Shown: one piece after another, positions 1-13,969 of the stretch
How positions within the stretch are numbered: the first letter of the stretch is position 1
Layout: every line of letters starts with the position of its first letter
NCBI GenBank assembly: GCA_013397075.1
Contig: VWZS01003954.1
Span: 62,001 to 126,000 of the forward strand
Length of the DNA stretch: 64,000 bases
DNA from: Rhabdornis inornatus
Taxonomy: Eukaryota > Chordata > Aves > Passeriformes > Rhabdornithidae
Reading direction: 5' to 3'
The notes under the pieces: model-generated
Seen by the model: only the letters and a program-made list of their open reading frames with translations
The model's database searches: none
What the model was told of the DNA's origin: nothing
Program-made: the position numbers and the translations under genes

Positions 1-2882
1 TATCTCCTACCATGTTTTCCTTCCCAGAAAAAAAAAAACAGCTCCCAAGACAAAAAAGCCTGTGGTATTTCTACATAATTTTTCACCTTTTAAATGTAAA
101 ATCTCCACACGGTATCACATACGTTTCAAAATTTCAACTTTGCAAGTGAATTTCATCCTTTTCTCCACTTCTTAGGAAAAAAAAAACCCACCACCAAACC
201 AAATCTGGCTTCAGAGACTTAAAGAGGTTTTTCTTCAAAGGCACCCTCAATCCTTAAGCAGTACCATTTGTCTACACTTTTCTTCCCTGCAGGGAGACAT
301 TGACTTTTTGTGCAAGACAGCAGATTTATTCCTTAAGACAGGGAAGTTAGATATATCTGGAATAGAAATCTGACTGATGCATCTTATCCTTGGTCATAGA
401 ATTCTTTCCTCAAAACTGAAAAATCTTCATAGTATTTTCCCTTCCAGGTGACTCAGGAGGACAGAATAAATGCTTCCAAGCTAATGCAAGTTCCCACATC
501 TTCTACTCAACCTCTTGCTGCTTTTAGGCCCTCACTGCACAGGGCTTAGGCAATGAGTTCAGCATGTTTCTGAACATCAGCTTCTTTCTGTCCCAGCAGC
601 ATGGCATGACAGGGCTCATTCTTTGGAAACCTGTAGTCTAGATAATTAGCACCTTGAATTTTACTCTCCAGGGTTTTACAGGAATCAGTAAAATTGCTAT
701 AGTCAAAAAGTCTCACAAGTAGTAAATAATCTATTTATATATGTCATCATTGGTCAAACTTACGAAGCTGACTGCTACAGAATAGAATCAGTACAAAAAA
801 GAAATGCTTTTGCCTTTACAGTTTGCACATACAACTCTTTTTTTACGGTGTCTCCTTGGGAAAGTCTTGGAGATCATTCCAAAACCTGCATTGTAAACAC
901 AAGATATGCTAGTGCGTTATGAAATTAACCTAGAACCTCGTCACAGTTCTGACTAACATAGCAGAAACTCTAACATCAAAATCACGCATTCTTGAGTATC
1001 TTTGTGCAAAGCATAAAAGAACAAGGTCAACCAGCTTTTAGGAAAAAATATCTAGAACTAATCACTGGGCTTCAGAGAAAGTCAGTCAGCTCCTCCAACT
1101 AACCAGCCAAGTTTTTCTGAATCCCACCTTCCTCGTCATTTACTGCTTATGAAGGACAATTGCTTAAAAAGCAACCTTCTGTAAACCGAAGAGATTATTG
1201 TATCCCTCTCTCATTCATGCCCTGCAGACTTGTCTATCTCCTTTCCATATGTTCCTGTGTTTCTAACTGAGCTGACTCAGCTAATATTTTTTTCAAATGG
1301 AATTCCAGCATCATTCATATACTAGTATTCCTCCTCCACCAGCTTTTGCTATTCCCTCATCTAGCAGTAATTTCAGAAATGCCTTGTAAACATTCCAAAC
1401 CCTGATAAAAATCCTGATTTGCTGATGCTTGTTTCATACATGTCTTTTTAAAGTCTAAACAGAACACAGTTAAGGGCATTAAAATCTTGTTGAGAATGAA
1501 GTTGAACCATTCCAATTCTACTGTTCTTTCATTACTACACTGGGTCATCTTGCAATACAAATGTACAGGCTTTAAATATCTTATAATTTATTTGAAGATC
1601 CTTTTCCACTCACATCTATCCTAAATATTAATGTCTCAAGAAGCTAATAGAAATCTGATATCCACAGTAATACTCTAATCTTCATTTTTCCAGTCATTAC
1701 TGGACTCCCAAGAAAAGCTTATCTTCACATACTTTCTATTTCATCATCATATTCCAGTTAGTCTCTACTCCAATCTCCTCTACCACGTCCTCATTTCTCT
1801 AAGGTCCACATTCTTAAATATCTCTTACCATAGTAACTAGAGAAATTAAATTAAAAATAAAAGGTTGTTACTAATCTTGAAAGCAAGCAGATATATACAG
1901 GGAGACAAACAGAAAGAAGCATGATTTTACAGTAAGCAGCTTTTTAAACAAATAGAAGGATGTGAAGAGGTGGTTTTAAGCAGAAGATTTTCTAAGGAAT
2001 GAATACTCCTGTAACTGATATTAGAACACCTTCACATAGATATGAATGTTGTGAGCAATTCTTACAGCATTTACAGCATTATGTAAAGATCTAACTCTTT
2101 AATAGAGCTTAGACAGCTTTTCCCTCAGCAGATCACAGAACAGGTTGCAACCAGCAGCTCTGGAATGTGACTTTCCGTGATGGGTCAATGATGTAGATTT
2201 AGATGGGAGAACATCTAAATGGTTCCAGAATGAAAGAAAGGTATTTCAAATTCCATTTCTGCAACAAGTAACACATTACCTTGAAGTAAACCTTACTAAA
2301 AAGTCAATAAACTTTCCTCCCACCCATTAGCCAGGTTTTTTTGAGGGTTACCTCCTCTTTCCCACTTACATATACTGATAAGTTACTATATCAAGAAAGT
2401 AATTAACACTCCTGATTCTTTTAGGCATGTTTTCACTCTCTTTCAGAAGTCTTTCTGCAAAACAGGTAAAACTGACACTAGTGATTTTTGTATCTATGCC
2501 CCTTCCAGAGTCTCTTTTCCCTCCCAGTGTAACTGGTTTTAAGGACAAAAAAAATCTAAGCAATTTCAGCCAAACATTCACCTAAAAATTATGCATATAC
2601 ACAGCTACCTGACTCTTCCTTGCTTTGAGCTAACCTCTGCCTCTGAAGAGCTTCACTTCAAAGAGACTGCTCTTCTTTTCAAGACTAGGAATTCACAAAA
2701 CATGTTGGAAGGCTGAGGCCTACATTTGTATAGATATTGAAATAGTATGGACAGTGTTAAATAAATTTAACAGGACCAAATTAAATTTTGCACAGAAATA
2801 ATCTTATCAAAATTATAATCTTACCAAGGCTTAATATGCAAAAGAATTTCTGAGGAGTCAAGAAATTGCTACCTGAATTCTT

Positions 2883-2938
2883 AAGAAAGAAATAACTACA
2901 ACCAAGTTATTCTCAAGAAAGAAATAACTACAACCAAG
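2883..2938 (+). repeat. Perfect 24-bp direct repeat, period 32
   Basis: The 24 bases at 2883-2906 recur without change at 2915-2938, separated by 8 bases. It is a short local duplication inside YAF2 intron 2 with no visible coding or structural role. Confidence 0.85.
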
Positions 2939-5900
2939 ACATGCATATATGTATTAAGGCACTGCAGTAGCTGTCCTAATGTAATAATGCTGGCAATCAA
3001 CAACCAATTTGACACACAGAGAGTGGCAGAGTCTTATTAAGCTTCCGACTAAGAAGGCAAAAGTTTAACTGTTACATTTTAGGCCATTCATTCCAGTTTA
3101 TGCTTCAATCTGTACCTTTAAGGTATAAGTATATGCAATCTGACTGCACAGAAGCCAAGCAAAAAATTCCCTACCTTTTTACTGATCCTTCTTTGTGCTT
3201 CAAGACAATGAAATTTTCAAGTGTTAGTTTGACAGTAAACAATTAAAAACATGCAATATTTTTTAAACTTCAATAGTAGAGGGACTGTTTTTGTCAAATG
3301 TAAAACACTAATTCCCAAATAATTAGAGAATTGTCAACAACAAAATGAACAACAGCTTTTAATATATCCTTCCATATATTTGCAGACTAGTAGCTATGTT
3401 TTCAGACTTTATTTTCTTCTATCAGGCAATTTTTCAACTAACTTAACATTTTCTTCTAGATTTGATACATAAGCAAAATTTGCTTTTTAAAATTACATTT
3501 AACTTTTTATTAACTATCATATCTACTCCACAATCTCTTTCTGCAGCACCTTTACAAAAGCTTTTATGTTCTGCTAAACAATATTCCATAACAAAAGGAG
3601 CTGCTTTTTCAACTTCACTATAAACTAAGCGCAAATCTTTGTTCCAATACTATTGTTGGCTTTTGAGATCAAGTTCCAGTAACCCACAACTTACCTCCTA
3701 ATTAAAAAAAAAAAAAAAAAACAACAAAATAAACAAACAAAAAAAACCCAAAAATCCACATCAGTGACTATTAAGCACATCAGTGATATTATTTAAAGCA
3801 AACAGGAAAACATCAGGGACACTGTGTATACTAAGTAGTATTACAAATACTGTGGCCAGTTAGATCTTGCAAACTGCGTTCTACACAGAAGCAAGCAGCT
3901 CACGTAATGATGCCACTCCTGATTTTTAACAGTTTAAGCCCTATGAAAACGAAAAAGTATTTCCTACTGCCAGTTCTTGTAATGCAAGTACAAGTTGCTA
4001 GCAATTAAATTAAATCACTACCAGGAGAAGCAGTCTTTGGGTTCTGACACAGATCAGCTCACTCTCCCTCAGTCATCAGTACTCTATTAAGCTATTCATA
4101 GAATAAAAACTATCACATTAAACTACATTTAGCTTGCCATGTCACATGAATATGCCCTCACTAATCACCACACAAAGCCATCTTATGAGAAATTAGCCTT
4201 TATTGCTGTGTTGAAGCAGTTCATTATTAAATGTATCTTCAACACTTTGCTATCCAAAATTATTTTTTCTCATTACCATTACGTCTGTCATATCCTACAG
4301 TGTTAAAAGGCCATTTCACTGCCTCTGCAAATAATGCCACTGAATAATTATGAGAGTGCAAACAATGGAGCTAGTGGTCTGTATGAGAAAATGTGATATA
4401 GATCCATCTGCATATAGCAGAGTAGCAATGTAATTTCTACACATCCTATGTATATTTGAATTCTAACTTTCAGACAGCTCTGACTTGTGCTTTCACATTC
4501 CTAGCTGTTTTACACCATGAATCATTTACTTGGAATTCATCCATTCAGTGCATTTCTAGCAATTCCATCTTTCAATAAAAGCTGATTCAATTAGAGTAGA
4601 CTCACATGACCCATATGGTTTTATCAGTCCCTGTAAAAATGTGCAGAAAACTACCCCTTGAGGCAGTGTCCCTATTTAATCATTACCTTAAAGGGAATGC
4701 CCTATTTTCCAGATGACATTTAACAGATGAGGCCAGCAAGTCTCCTGACGACAACTGATACAGTGCACAACAGCCTGCTATAAGAAATATCTGTATCAGG
4801 ACCCTTAGGAAAACAAAGTTCATCTTCATGGATAGTTTTCAAAGCAGCCATCAAACGTTACTTCTCCAACAACCTGTTAAAAGGCTCCAACCTCTTGCAT
4901 ATTGTTGTTAGAATTCTTCCCCATTTGCCACAGGCTGTGGTACACCAATGCTCAGTGTGACAGCTATATTGAAAATACCCTGCTCGAGAAACATATTGGT
5001 ATCAACTAATTTATGTTTCCTAGATGATGATGAGCTACATATGAGCAAGGGTCAGGAATCTCAATTTCCTCTAACAACATCCTCTGAGGAGGCAGTATTT
5101 GGGAGTCTACAGAAATAGGAGTTGTTACAGTCTCCTAGACCCCTAGACCTTGGGATTCATGGGGAAGTGACCTCTTCCAAATGCCAGTCCCACAAAGGAT
5201 TGGATCCTTCACACTACTCCTCTATCCCTTTCCTGCAGAAACTATGAAACCCTCTTGCAACTATGCAAAAAACTATGCAAAATATGAGGATCACACTGAT
5301 GCAGCACCACAGTCACTGTTGCACTGAACAGGGCCAATACTTGGCACAGCTAATTTTGTGATCGAACTGGAAGGAGCTTGCTTCTGACCTATCTTATTTA
5401 TTCTGCACTGCAGGTGTCATCTTCTCAGAAGCTGGCAGCAAACCAGAAACTTCTTCCATTCAGAGCCAGCCCCACAAAGATGTCCACCTTAAGTAGAGGA
5501 AAAGGCTGCACACACTCCCTAAAAAATCAAGTCTCCATAATGTTCTTCATTAGGATGTATATTAATCTAAAAGATGCCACAGAATGAGTCCTCACATTCT
5601 CTTTTATCGTTCTTATTCAATTACAGAATTTCTAGTGCATGACCCTCACCACAGATTTCAAACAATAGCAATAACAAATAACTTTCCTTTCACAGCATGT
5701 GCCAAACCAACTTTTTCCAGCTTTTAGAGTTGAGAACTCTATTTCCATAATGAATTTTCAAACCCCTACTCATTCACACATTTTTTTTTTTCTACTAGGC
5801 ACTATCATATGAGCTGTATGGTACAGAGAGTATATTCAAGCATTTTGGAAAAGTTTAAAGATAGGTTCCAAATCTTCAGTAAGTTGGAATGGGAAAACTT

Positions 5901-8900
5901 TCAATTACTTGTTTCCCCCCCAACCCTCAACTCCTAAGAAAACAAGAAAAAACTTGTAGCAGATGTCAAGGTCATATCTTCTAGTCTTCAATCTGACTTT
6001 TGATGGAAAGTTTGCCAGCCAAAAGCCTTCCAACAACAATCTGCAGCTGAACTCTCCAAGTTCAAGCCGGCTCTACATCAGCATACCACATACCAGTGGA
6101 ATGCACTTCAGAGAACAGACAATCCTTAGGATCTCTCTGTCCTACTTAAACCAGGATAAGCTACTGTGTGAAAGTATAAAAAAATTGAACACTTAGTATT
6201 TTGTTCTAACTAGCCTACTTCAAAAGTATCTTGTAGCTGACTGTATGAGCAAAGAAGACATAATTTGATACTCTGAGGAAATGTTCTGCAAAGCATACTG
6301 TCCTAACCTGACTTTCTATCAAGTTTTAAACAGGAACAGGCATAGTGGGCTGTCACAGCAATCAAGGAAAAATTAGGTAAAAAGTTAGGGGCAGAAAATG
6401 CAAATTCTCATCACTTTACAAGTGGTACAAGAGCTTTCTTTTTACCAGCTAATCTAACATACTTCATCTTATTTTAGGTGTTTATTCAAATCCTGGTAAC
6501 TTTTAGTCTAGGACAGACAATTTTCCCTAGAAAAAACAGACTAGAAAACATAGAATAAGAATACCACTGGTGGAACTAAAAACAAAGATGACATTTCTAC
6601 GAAAAAAAAAAACAAAAAACAAAACAAAAACCAGCAAGCAAAGCTACATATATCAAAACACACACTACTTATGCCCCAAAGGTAAGTACTTAATCATGGA
6701 AAGAAAGCAAATACTGGATGGCATAAAGTCTTCTTTGCTGCAGTGCCCACACAAAAGTTTAATTCCATATAACCAAATTAAACAGGAGAGTATGAGTTCA
6801 AATTAGAATAAGAAATAGACTGCTGAATGTTATTTATGGCAGTGAACAGCTTCTAATGAAATTCACCCTCAGCAAAAAATGTTTAGAGAACTACAGGAAA
6901 GGTGAAAAAAGTCATCAGGTACTGCAGAAATAAAAAAAGGAAAAAAAGTCATAAGATGGGCAAATAAAAACCTCTCTCTAACTCAAATTTCAGAACGTTA
7001 CCAGAATGAAATTATTAAAGAATTGGGAGCATTAAAGGATAAAGCAAATCGGCTTGACAATCTAGTTTCTTTCTTTAATGGACTAGTAGCCCTGCTGACT
7101 AGGAGAAAAGAAACACACAATGCCACTCTTGACTTGCAACTCAGTCAAAAAAATATTCTCCCACTTAAGCTAAACTATGATGAGGACAAAATTGTGCAGA
7201 ATAAAGTTCAAAATTTGGGTTTTCTTGTTTAATAGTTCCCAACAACCACCAGTAGATATATTTACATGTATCTATGGGGTAGAATTTATAGTGAGGTTCT
7301 ACAAGCGTGCAATTTAATATTTTTAATTATGCTTTGGGCAAATAAGAATAAGGAATAGAACAAGAATCAAGCTGAGAGGTGGTAAGAATTATCTGACAAG
7401 ACAATCCTGCATGGAGCTGACTCAAAATGAAAATTTGAATTCCAAAAAAGACACCACAAAGCACAGCAGGCCCCACAACTACATGGAAGAAAGCTCTACT
7501 TAAGTAGTAACAAGATACAAAAGGATACCAGACTGTAGTGGATCAAGCACATTACAATTTTTATGAGCTTCTTAGAGTAACAAGTTAAAATAACTGTCAG
7601 GTTCAAAACTACAAAGATTTAACGTGAAATTTAACCTTAAAAAAAAAAGCCAACAACACTCTCACTACCCCTTTTTAAAATACAGACTTGATTTTCTTTT
7701 GGTTGGCTGCCCATTGCATTCTCTATTGCCCATACAAGCTACACCCATGAGGAGCATCTAACAGAGCCGCCCAATCAATAAAAATTCATTCATTGTTTTA
7801 TAACAATATTGAAATTGATGTGTGCAGATTCTTAAGTTTCACTGCATTTTTCAGGGAAAACAATTCCTAAATAAATTCCTAAACAATTTCAAAGGTTATT
7901 TTTAAAAACTTTTTTAAAAATAAGACTGGAAGTCCAGAATGACTGGATTACTCGAGGGCTATCTACAGAGCAAAAGAGAACTATTTATTTTTGCTCCTCT
8001 TCATAATTTAATATTAACACTAAACTATAAAACTTGTAATATATAATCCATGTTTTACCAAGCTCTATATGACTTTTCCACTCACTTCATTCCTGCAAAT
8101 ATTTTCTTCTCTAAACTACCACAAGTAACAAACAGCTCTTGAGTCTATTGAGCTTGATTCAGTCATGTACTTGTAACATCAGCATGACAGGCAGTTCTTC
8201 CTCTTTTTCTCCTTCCCAACCTTCCCCCTGACACGCACACACATGTGCGCACACAGAGGCTGGAAGGCAGAAGAGTCCTTAACAAGCTGTTGTGAAACAG
8301 ACATGTTAAACCAGATATACAACAGAAGTACCAACTCTCCTCAGCAGTACTGCATTTCAACAGAAATACAAATACCAGATTTGATTAAATGTAACTGATT
8401 TGTGCTTATAAACATCCAGATGGTACATGACTAAACACATTGCACATGTTTTCTGAAGAAAAATGACCTTGATATCCAAGTTAAAAAATTAAACATTTTA
8501 TTTATGAGTCTCAAAGCACAAAACAAACTCATGGGAGTTCCAAGCAGAGACCTGTATCTTATATTTAGGAGATCATCAGATATGATTATAAAATACATTA
8601 GATGCCCAAACTCTCAGACACAGTCAAGGAACATAGACCAAATACCAAGGAAATGTACAAAGATTCTATCCCAGTTCCTTATATCTCACACTCTTAGGTG
8701 TCTGGTGGGATTTAAATTTGGCTTTTCATACCTTAGCCTGTGAGAAAAGGAACAATTCAGTGATGAAGATCAATAGATCATAGACATGATCACAGAAGCC
8801 GTGCTCCCATTTGGCTGGTTATATATTATCTCTACTTCAGCAGTAAAGGACATTAAAGAGGTATAGATCCCAACTCCACAAAAATTCATCCTGACTAAAC

Positions 8901-11770
8901 ATGACTTTCTCGTTCTGGCTACAAATTTCAGGGGCTATTTTATAAATGATATTGCATATAAGATCTCACTCAACATGTATATCAAGGACAAATCCCTTAA
9001 AAAAACCATCCTAAGTCCAAGTTAAAAAAAAACCAAAAACCCACAAAACTTCACAGAAGTCATTTGTACCTGTTTCACCTCCTTATTCTCCTTTACCCCC
9101 AGTCAAAAAAAAACAACCAAACAAAAAAAAACACCAAAAAAAAAAAGAGCTTGAACAGCTTGCACTAAGACTCAGATTCACTGGCAAGATTAAGTTTTTA
9201 TTGAATTCAAAGCAAGTAATGAAAGTAGTTTTAAAAAATAAAATAAAAGCATAACAATCATAAAATACATGTCTGTATAACAAATCTTCCCCTATTACTA
9301 GCTGAGAGAATACTAATAGTGAAAATATCCTTTGGAGTTTGGCCCTTTTTCCTAATTTAAAAATCACAGAAAGTTAACAAGTCTGAAAAGGGGGAATTGA
9401 TCACATGTCCCTGCATCCTTTTTTTTCCTTTTTTACACAGTAGAATATAATTCCAAGCACTTCAAATTTTAAAAAGCCAGTATTTGCAGTTCCTCCTGTA
9501 GCTCTCACTACACTGCCCTGGATGCTTATCATTCACACAGAAAGGAGAAGTGGTTTGCAACAGCATGGAAAAAAGAGGATCCTGCAACTAGAGATCAGAC
9601 AACATGCATAAAAACTACATGAAGGAAAGCAAAGTGACAGGTAATTTTAAATCTGGATGCTATTGCTAACTGAATAACAAGAGCATTAATAACACTTCTG
9701 AGGAAGTTGAAGCAGAGAGGTGATAACAGGGCAGTAATGCAGTCTCCTAGAAGGCAGCAGAGAGTAGGAAACATGCACTCCTCTAGAGGGAATGTCAATC
9801 CTCTTGTGTACTTCTTCCCAGCAACACAAACTCTTAATCTTCAACTTCACAACGCATCTAAATTACAGTGACTAATGGTGTTAGCTGGCAAGGAAAGCAA
9901 AATCCAAACATCTATTGAAGGACAGACAAACTGGGAGCAAATACTCGCAGCAATAAGGTCTGTCCAAGGATCCAACCCAATTCTTGAAGGTCAGCCAGTA
10001 TTGGTACACTCCTGATTCAGACAGTGCCATGAAGAACAGAAGGAAAGAAAGAAACGGTAGCTTTCCAATGGAGGCAACTTTCTTTTGACAAAGCAGTAAT
10101 TGCGAGAATCAAACTAAATTGTGCAACCCCATTATAACTTCTCCAGGAGTCATATAATTCCCTTCCGTGTTTTCAGCATACCATCGTTGCCTCTGTTGCT
10201 TTTACACGGTTCCAGTCTGGGCTTTTTCAGTGTTCTAGCAAAGACTTTTCTGTACAACATAAGTGACAGAGGGGGAATGAAGATTTTCAAGTGATTTAGT
10301 CTCAGCAAAACTTAATTTAATGGAGCAAGGAAATCAGACCACTTATTTAGCCTAAGGACTTTTCCTCTTGCCAAACTACAATGGCTTTTGCAAACAACAA
10401 ACCTCAAAAAGGTCATACAGTTTCTTTATAATGGAAACTATTAGGCAACCTAAATATAGAGGTTGCTATCAGTTCCCTCTATAACGCAGTACGCTAGGGT
10501 TCTATTCAGTATTACTTACCTGTGCTTCTAATGAACTTCAGCAGGAGATTTGTTCAAGAAAGGAGTAATTATTACAGTCCTATGTTCCTTATATTTATAT
10601 AACATCTTTCACCTAGAAAGATTTCAAAATGTCTAAAAGGTCACATGTAGAAAATTACTATACTCAGTGCAGTCTCCTATCAAGAGGAACATAGTAATTT
10701 CTCAGTACTCAAGCAACAAAACAGAACAATTTAGGTTAGAAAGTAAATACTAAAGCCATGTGTACATGGAGAGTTTAGATGCTCAATGACATTACCAAAC
10801 TAACATCTGGCAATAGATGCAGAGTAAAAGGTAGAGGGATCTCCATCTGGCAGATAGGATCTTAGTTTTACATCTGACTGGCACCATGCTGGAGCACTGC
10901 TTTAGTACTAAACCAAAGAGTACCACCTTGGGAATCAGTTACACCACTTCCTGCAGCATCCAGGATTTCGCTTGGGACATCCCCCTCCAAGGACAGCCAA
11001 TTTCACCATTCAGTGCAATGCTGCCATAGACAAAAAGTTAATTTAATTCCATTATCTGATCTGCTTTGAAAATTCAGTCTAGAAATAAATTAAAATAAAA
11101 AATTGTAAAAATAATTTGCACCAATCTTAACAATTCTATCAGTTACTAAAGAACATAATCCACTTCTAGCCTCCAGCATAAAAGCTTACTCTTTCAGAGA
11201 GAGAAATTATTCAACAGTGAGAACACCCACAAACCCTACCTGTACCTGAAAACATTTCTGTAAAGATAAATGTGCATAATCAGTGTTTTAAAAAATATAT
11301 ATTTTAATCGAGTTTGCACCTAATTTCCAGTGGCCTTCAAACCCACTTAGTTTCAATACAATTACCTGTTTTTCCACCTGCAAATCTGGTCACCTTTAAT
11401 GAAGTTTAACATGCGGAATCATGTATGACACATTTCAACACAAAGAAAGAGATTTCTCTGAATTTAAAAAAAATGTAGTGTTTTACAAGATCTTATAGAC
11501 AAAGCTCTAATCAGTAAAAAAAATACAGTTAAAGCTTCTAAGTAAGAACCATTGCACAGCAACAACCATGCTGATGCATCAACTTAATCTAACATCAAGC
11601 TTCAAAATGGAAGACTAAAATAAATAAATAATGCATTCTCAGTGCCATCAAAACATGGTAGTATTGTTATCCTGCCCCATGTTGATGAAAACCATTTTGT
11701 CCTATAGGCAACACCAACAAATGCTTTAACAAGGTAATAATTTGGTCACTTGGACTCCAGGTCCCTGGGG

Positions 11771-11842
11771 AAAGAAAACAAAAAAAACAAAAAAACAACA
11801 AACAAACAAACACACACAAAAAAAACCCAACCCCAAAAAACA
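11771..11842 (+). repeat. A-rich simple repeat (AAAC-like)
   Basis: Low-complexity run of A with interspersed C, grading into CAAA and CACA units and then A/C runs. It produces spurious Lys/Asn-rich frames on the plus strand and Phe/Cys-rich frames on the minus strand. It could be a decayed retroposon tail, but no body of an element is visible beside it. Confidence 0.7.
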
Positions 11843-13678
11843 ACCACTCAGCTGGCCTTTTGTGTTTCTTTGGAACCCTAATGATTCTCTTCATGGACAC
11901 AAAGGTCTACTTACTAGCTCAAATCATATATCAGAACTGGAGACAAAAGCTGCCTGGCCTAAAACCTCAACTTTTATCTACCTCATGCTATGTGTAAAAC
12001 CTGGATTTTGCTATCATATGAAGATGCAACCCATCTAAACCTTTCAGGAAAAAAGAGTCCCATAAACCTGCTCAGGGACACATTGTTACAGAGCTAAAAT
12101 AGGGAAATAAAAAATCAACCTATCAACTACAGTTCACATACCAGGTCACTGTCAGGGAGAAAGTGGAAACCGAAGCAAGAAAAATGACATTTTGTTGCAA
12201 AATTATTTAAAAGATGAAATATTCAAGTAGGGAAACTAGAAGACAATGAAAGTATTTTGTTTCTCAGGAGCTCCATTTTTTGTTCGTTAAGTTTCAATAC
12301 TTTCATCCAGCTGAGTTTCCAATACAATAAAACATAATTCTAAACTGACTTTTCTGATCAAACTGACTGGATGTTAAAGACACTTTTTTCATGATTTTTT
12401 ACGAGACTTTGCATTAATTCAGCAGTCTTATTTTGCTGAACATTACCGATCTGTACACATCTCTCTATGATATAAACATAATGCCATTGTTATAACTGGA
12501 ATCCATAATATATGTGACAGATGCAATTCCCTCTTGTCACGTTTACCTTATTGATTCCCTTTGTTAAAAAACAACAACAACTATATATATATAAATAAAA
12601 AAAACTAGCCAAAAAAAAAGAAAAACATTCAACTCATATTCACAACTGAAGTTATGAGAAGGCCTTCCAATACTCATTCTGTTTTTCAGAAGTCAGGGAA
12701 ACCAACTCCAGAAATAAAGAACAATCATTTTTGTCAAGTAATTGGACCAACCGCGCAATTACAAACATGTAACATTTATTGCAAGTCATACTCAGCACTG
12801 CTTTGGCCAATATCTACAATGTAATTGCACCTTTTGATAGGATTGCAACTTGATTGCCATTTAAACTTTTCTTACTATGGGATTAACCCATAGGTATGGC
12901 AACGCCAAGAAAGGATTCTTGAGCAACGTTCTCTTCCGTTAGCATGCGTGGCTACAAGTGCACTCAAGTTCGTCTGTAAAAAGCCTCCTTTCCCTAAGCA
13001 CACACGTTTAAGGCCACCGGCAGACACAGGAACCAGTTACTCCACCACAAGCTTTGTGACTGGTGTACAGAGAAAAGGTCCTCCTGGGAAGTCACAGTTA
13101 CACAGGGAGGCAATTCCATAAAGAGCAATTTAGCTAACAATTCCTCCCTAAACACTGAAGGGTTATAATCCACCCCCTACAGCCCTCGGAAACCTGCACG
13201 GTGATGCTCTGTGATGAAAAGCGAATTAAAATAATACTAATAAGACCAATACTAACCAAACAAAAGAGTTATGTATGAGGCAAAGTTAAATTCATCGAAA
13301 AAATAATTTAAAATAAAAAAAAATTGAAAGGGTGAGCGTCTTAGCAGGCACATCATAGGCAGTTCTTCTTCGTGAGAGGGGCACAATCTCTCCAGGGTTA
13401 GGCTGTGCAGGCAATTATGCCCTTCCTGGTATTTATTATTTCTGTTTCTACACAGGCTGGCGCACCGCTGGGTCGGGTTCACCGAGGAGCCCCGGGCCGG
13501 GGGAGGCTGTGTGTTTCCGCCCCCACCCCTGCTAAACGAGACCCGATTCCTGTCACGGCCGCCCTCCCTCATACCCCGGGGATGCACTGCGGCTCCCCCG
13601 GCCCCAGTTCCTGTCACGGCCGCACGGCCGCACAGCCGCTCCCCCGCCGCCCCCGCTCCCCTTCCGCCGGCGACCCAC

Positions 13679-13804
13679 CGTGTGGAGGTGCCCTTCCTCA
13701 CGTCGCACATCAAGCACTTGAAGGCCTCGGCGCTGTTGCGGAAGGTGCAGACGCTGCAGTCCCAGTACCCCTCGTCCGAGGAGGGTTTCGGCTGCCGCTT
13801 CGGC
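13679..13804 (-). CDS. YAF2: YAF2 coding exon 2 (zinc finger)
   Basis: This 126-base exon runs from an acceptor ending CAG at 13805-13807 to a GT donor at 13678-13677. It encodes PKRQPKP and the whole RanBP2 finger, ending in KGTSTR. The exon is GC-rich (third positions mostly G or C), unlike the AT-rich introns nearby. Confidence 0.95.
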
Positions 13805-13969
13805 CTGCGGAGACACACGCGCGCCAGGGGCAGCACCGGCCGCGACGCCCCCGCCGCCCTCGGGGCGCCCCCGCCGCCATCGCCGCCGGCCCCGCGCTCC
13901 CGGAGGGCCCGGGGGAACGAGAAAGCGCCGCCGCTGCCCCTACCTGGTCGGGCTCTTCTTGTCTCCCAT
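13679..13969 (-). CDS. YAF2: YAF2, YY1-associated factor 2, N-terminal part (exons 1-2)
   Basis: YAF2 is the paralogue of RYBP. In mammals it is an adaptor of non-canonical PRC1 complexes that binds RING1 proteins and YY1 in the nucleus. Two minus-strand exons join in frame: 13969-13944 gives residues 1-8 plus two bases, and 13804-13679 gives residues 9-51. The start MGDKKSPTR and the segment KPSSDEGYWDC fit YAF2; RYBP as I recall it has KPAADEGFWDC. Residues 22-42 form a RanBP2-type zinc finger: W23, D24, Cys pairs C25/C28 and C39/C42, and N32. The donor after exon 1 is GTAGGG, the acceptor ends CCGCAG, and the donor after exon 2 is GTGGGT, splitting the Arg51 codon. The C-terminal two thirds (RING1/YY1-binding part) lies off the left edge. 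Met1 sits in a G-rich context inside a CpG island and matches the family start. The gene is partial only because of the window edge. Confidence 0.95.
13944..13969 (-). CDS. YAF2: YAF2 coding exon 1
   Basis: The 26 coding bases give MGDKKSPT plus two bases of Arg9, followed by a GTAGGG donor. The frame stays open upstream of this ATG, but the upstream translation is compositionally biased CpG-island sequence. The family start is therefore chosen. The intron to exon 2 is only 139 bases (13805-13943). Confidence 0.93.

Larger units (their letters stand above)
1..13678 (-). other. YAF2: YAF2 intron 2 (3' part beyond window)
   Basis: This stretch follows the exon 2 donor of YAF2 on the minus strand and runs to the left edge. 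I looked for the next YAF2 exon (the Lys/Glu-rich linker after residue 51) and saw nothing resembling it on the minus strand, so the whole span is best read as intron. It is AT-rich with many short A or T runs, for example near 3702 and 9105. The open frames of 60-98 codons on both strands are low-complexity or unrecognisable and I treat them as chance. I saw no RNA gene or clear transposon here. Confidence 0.7.

Noticed and set aside
9083..9367. 94-codon Phe/Leu-rich minus-strand frame
   Set aside because: It is driven by A-rich low-complexity sequence near 9105-9146 and has no homologue I recognise.
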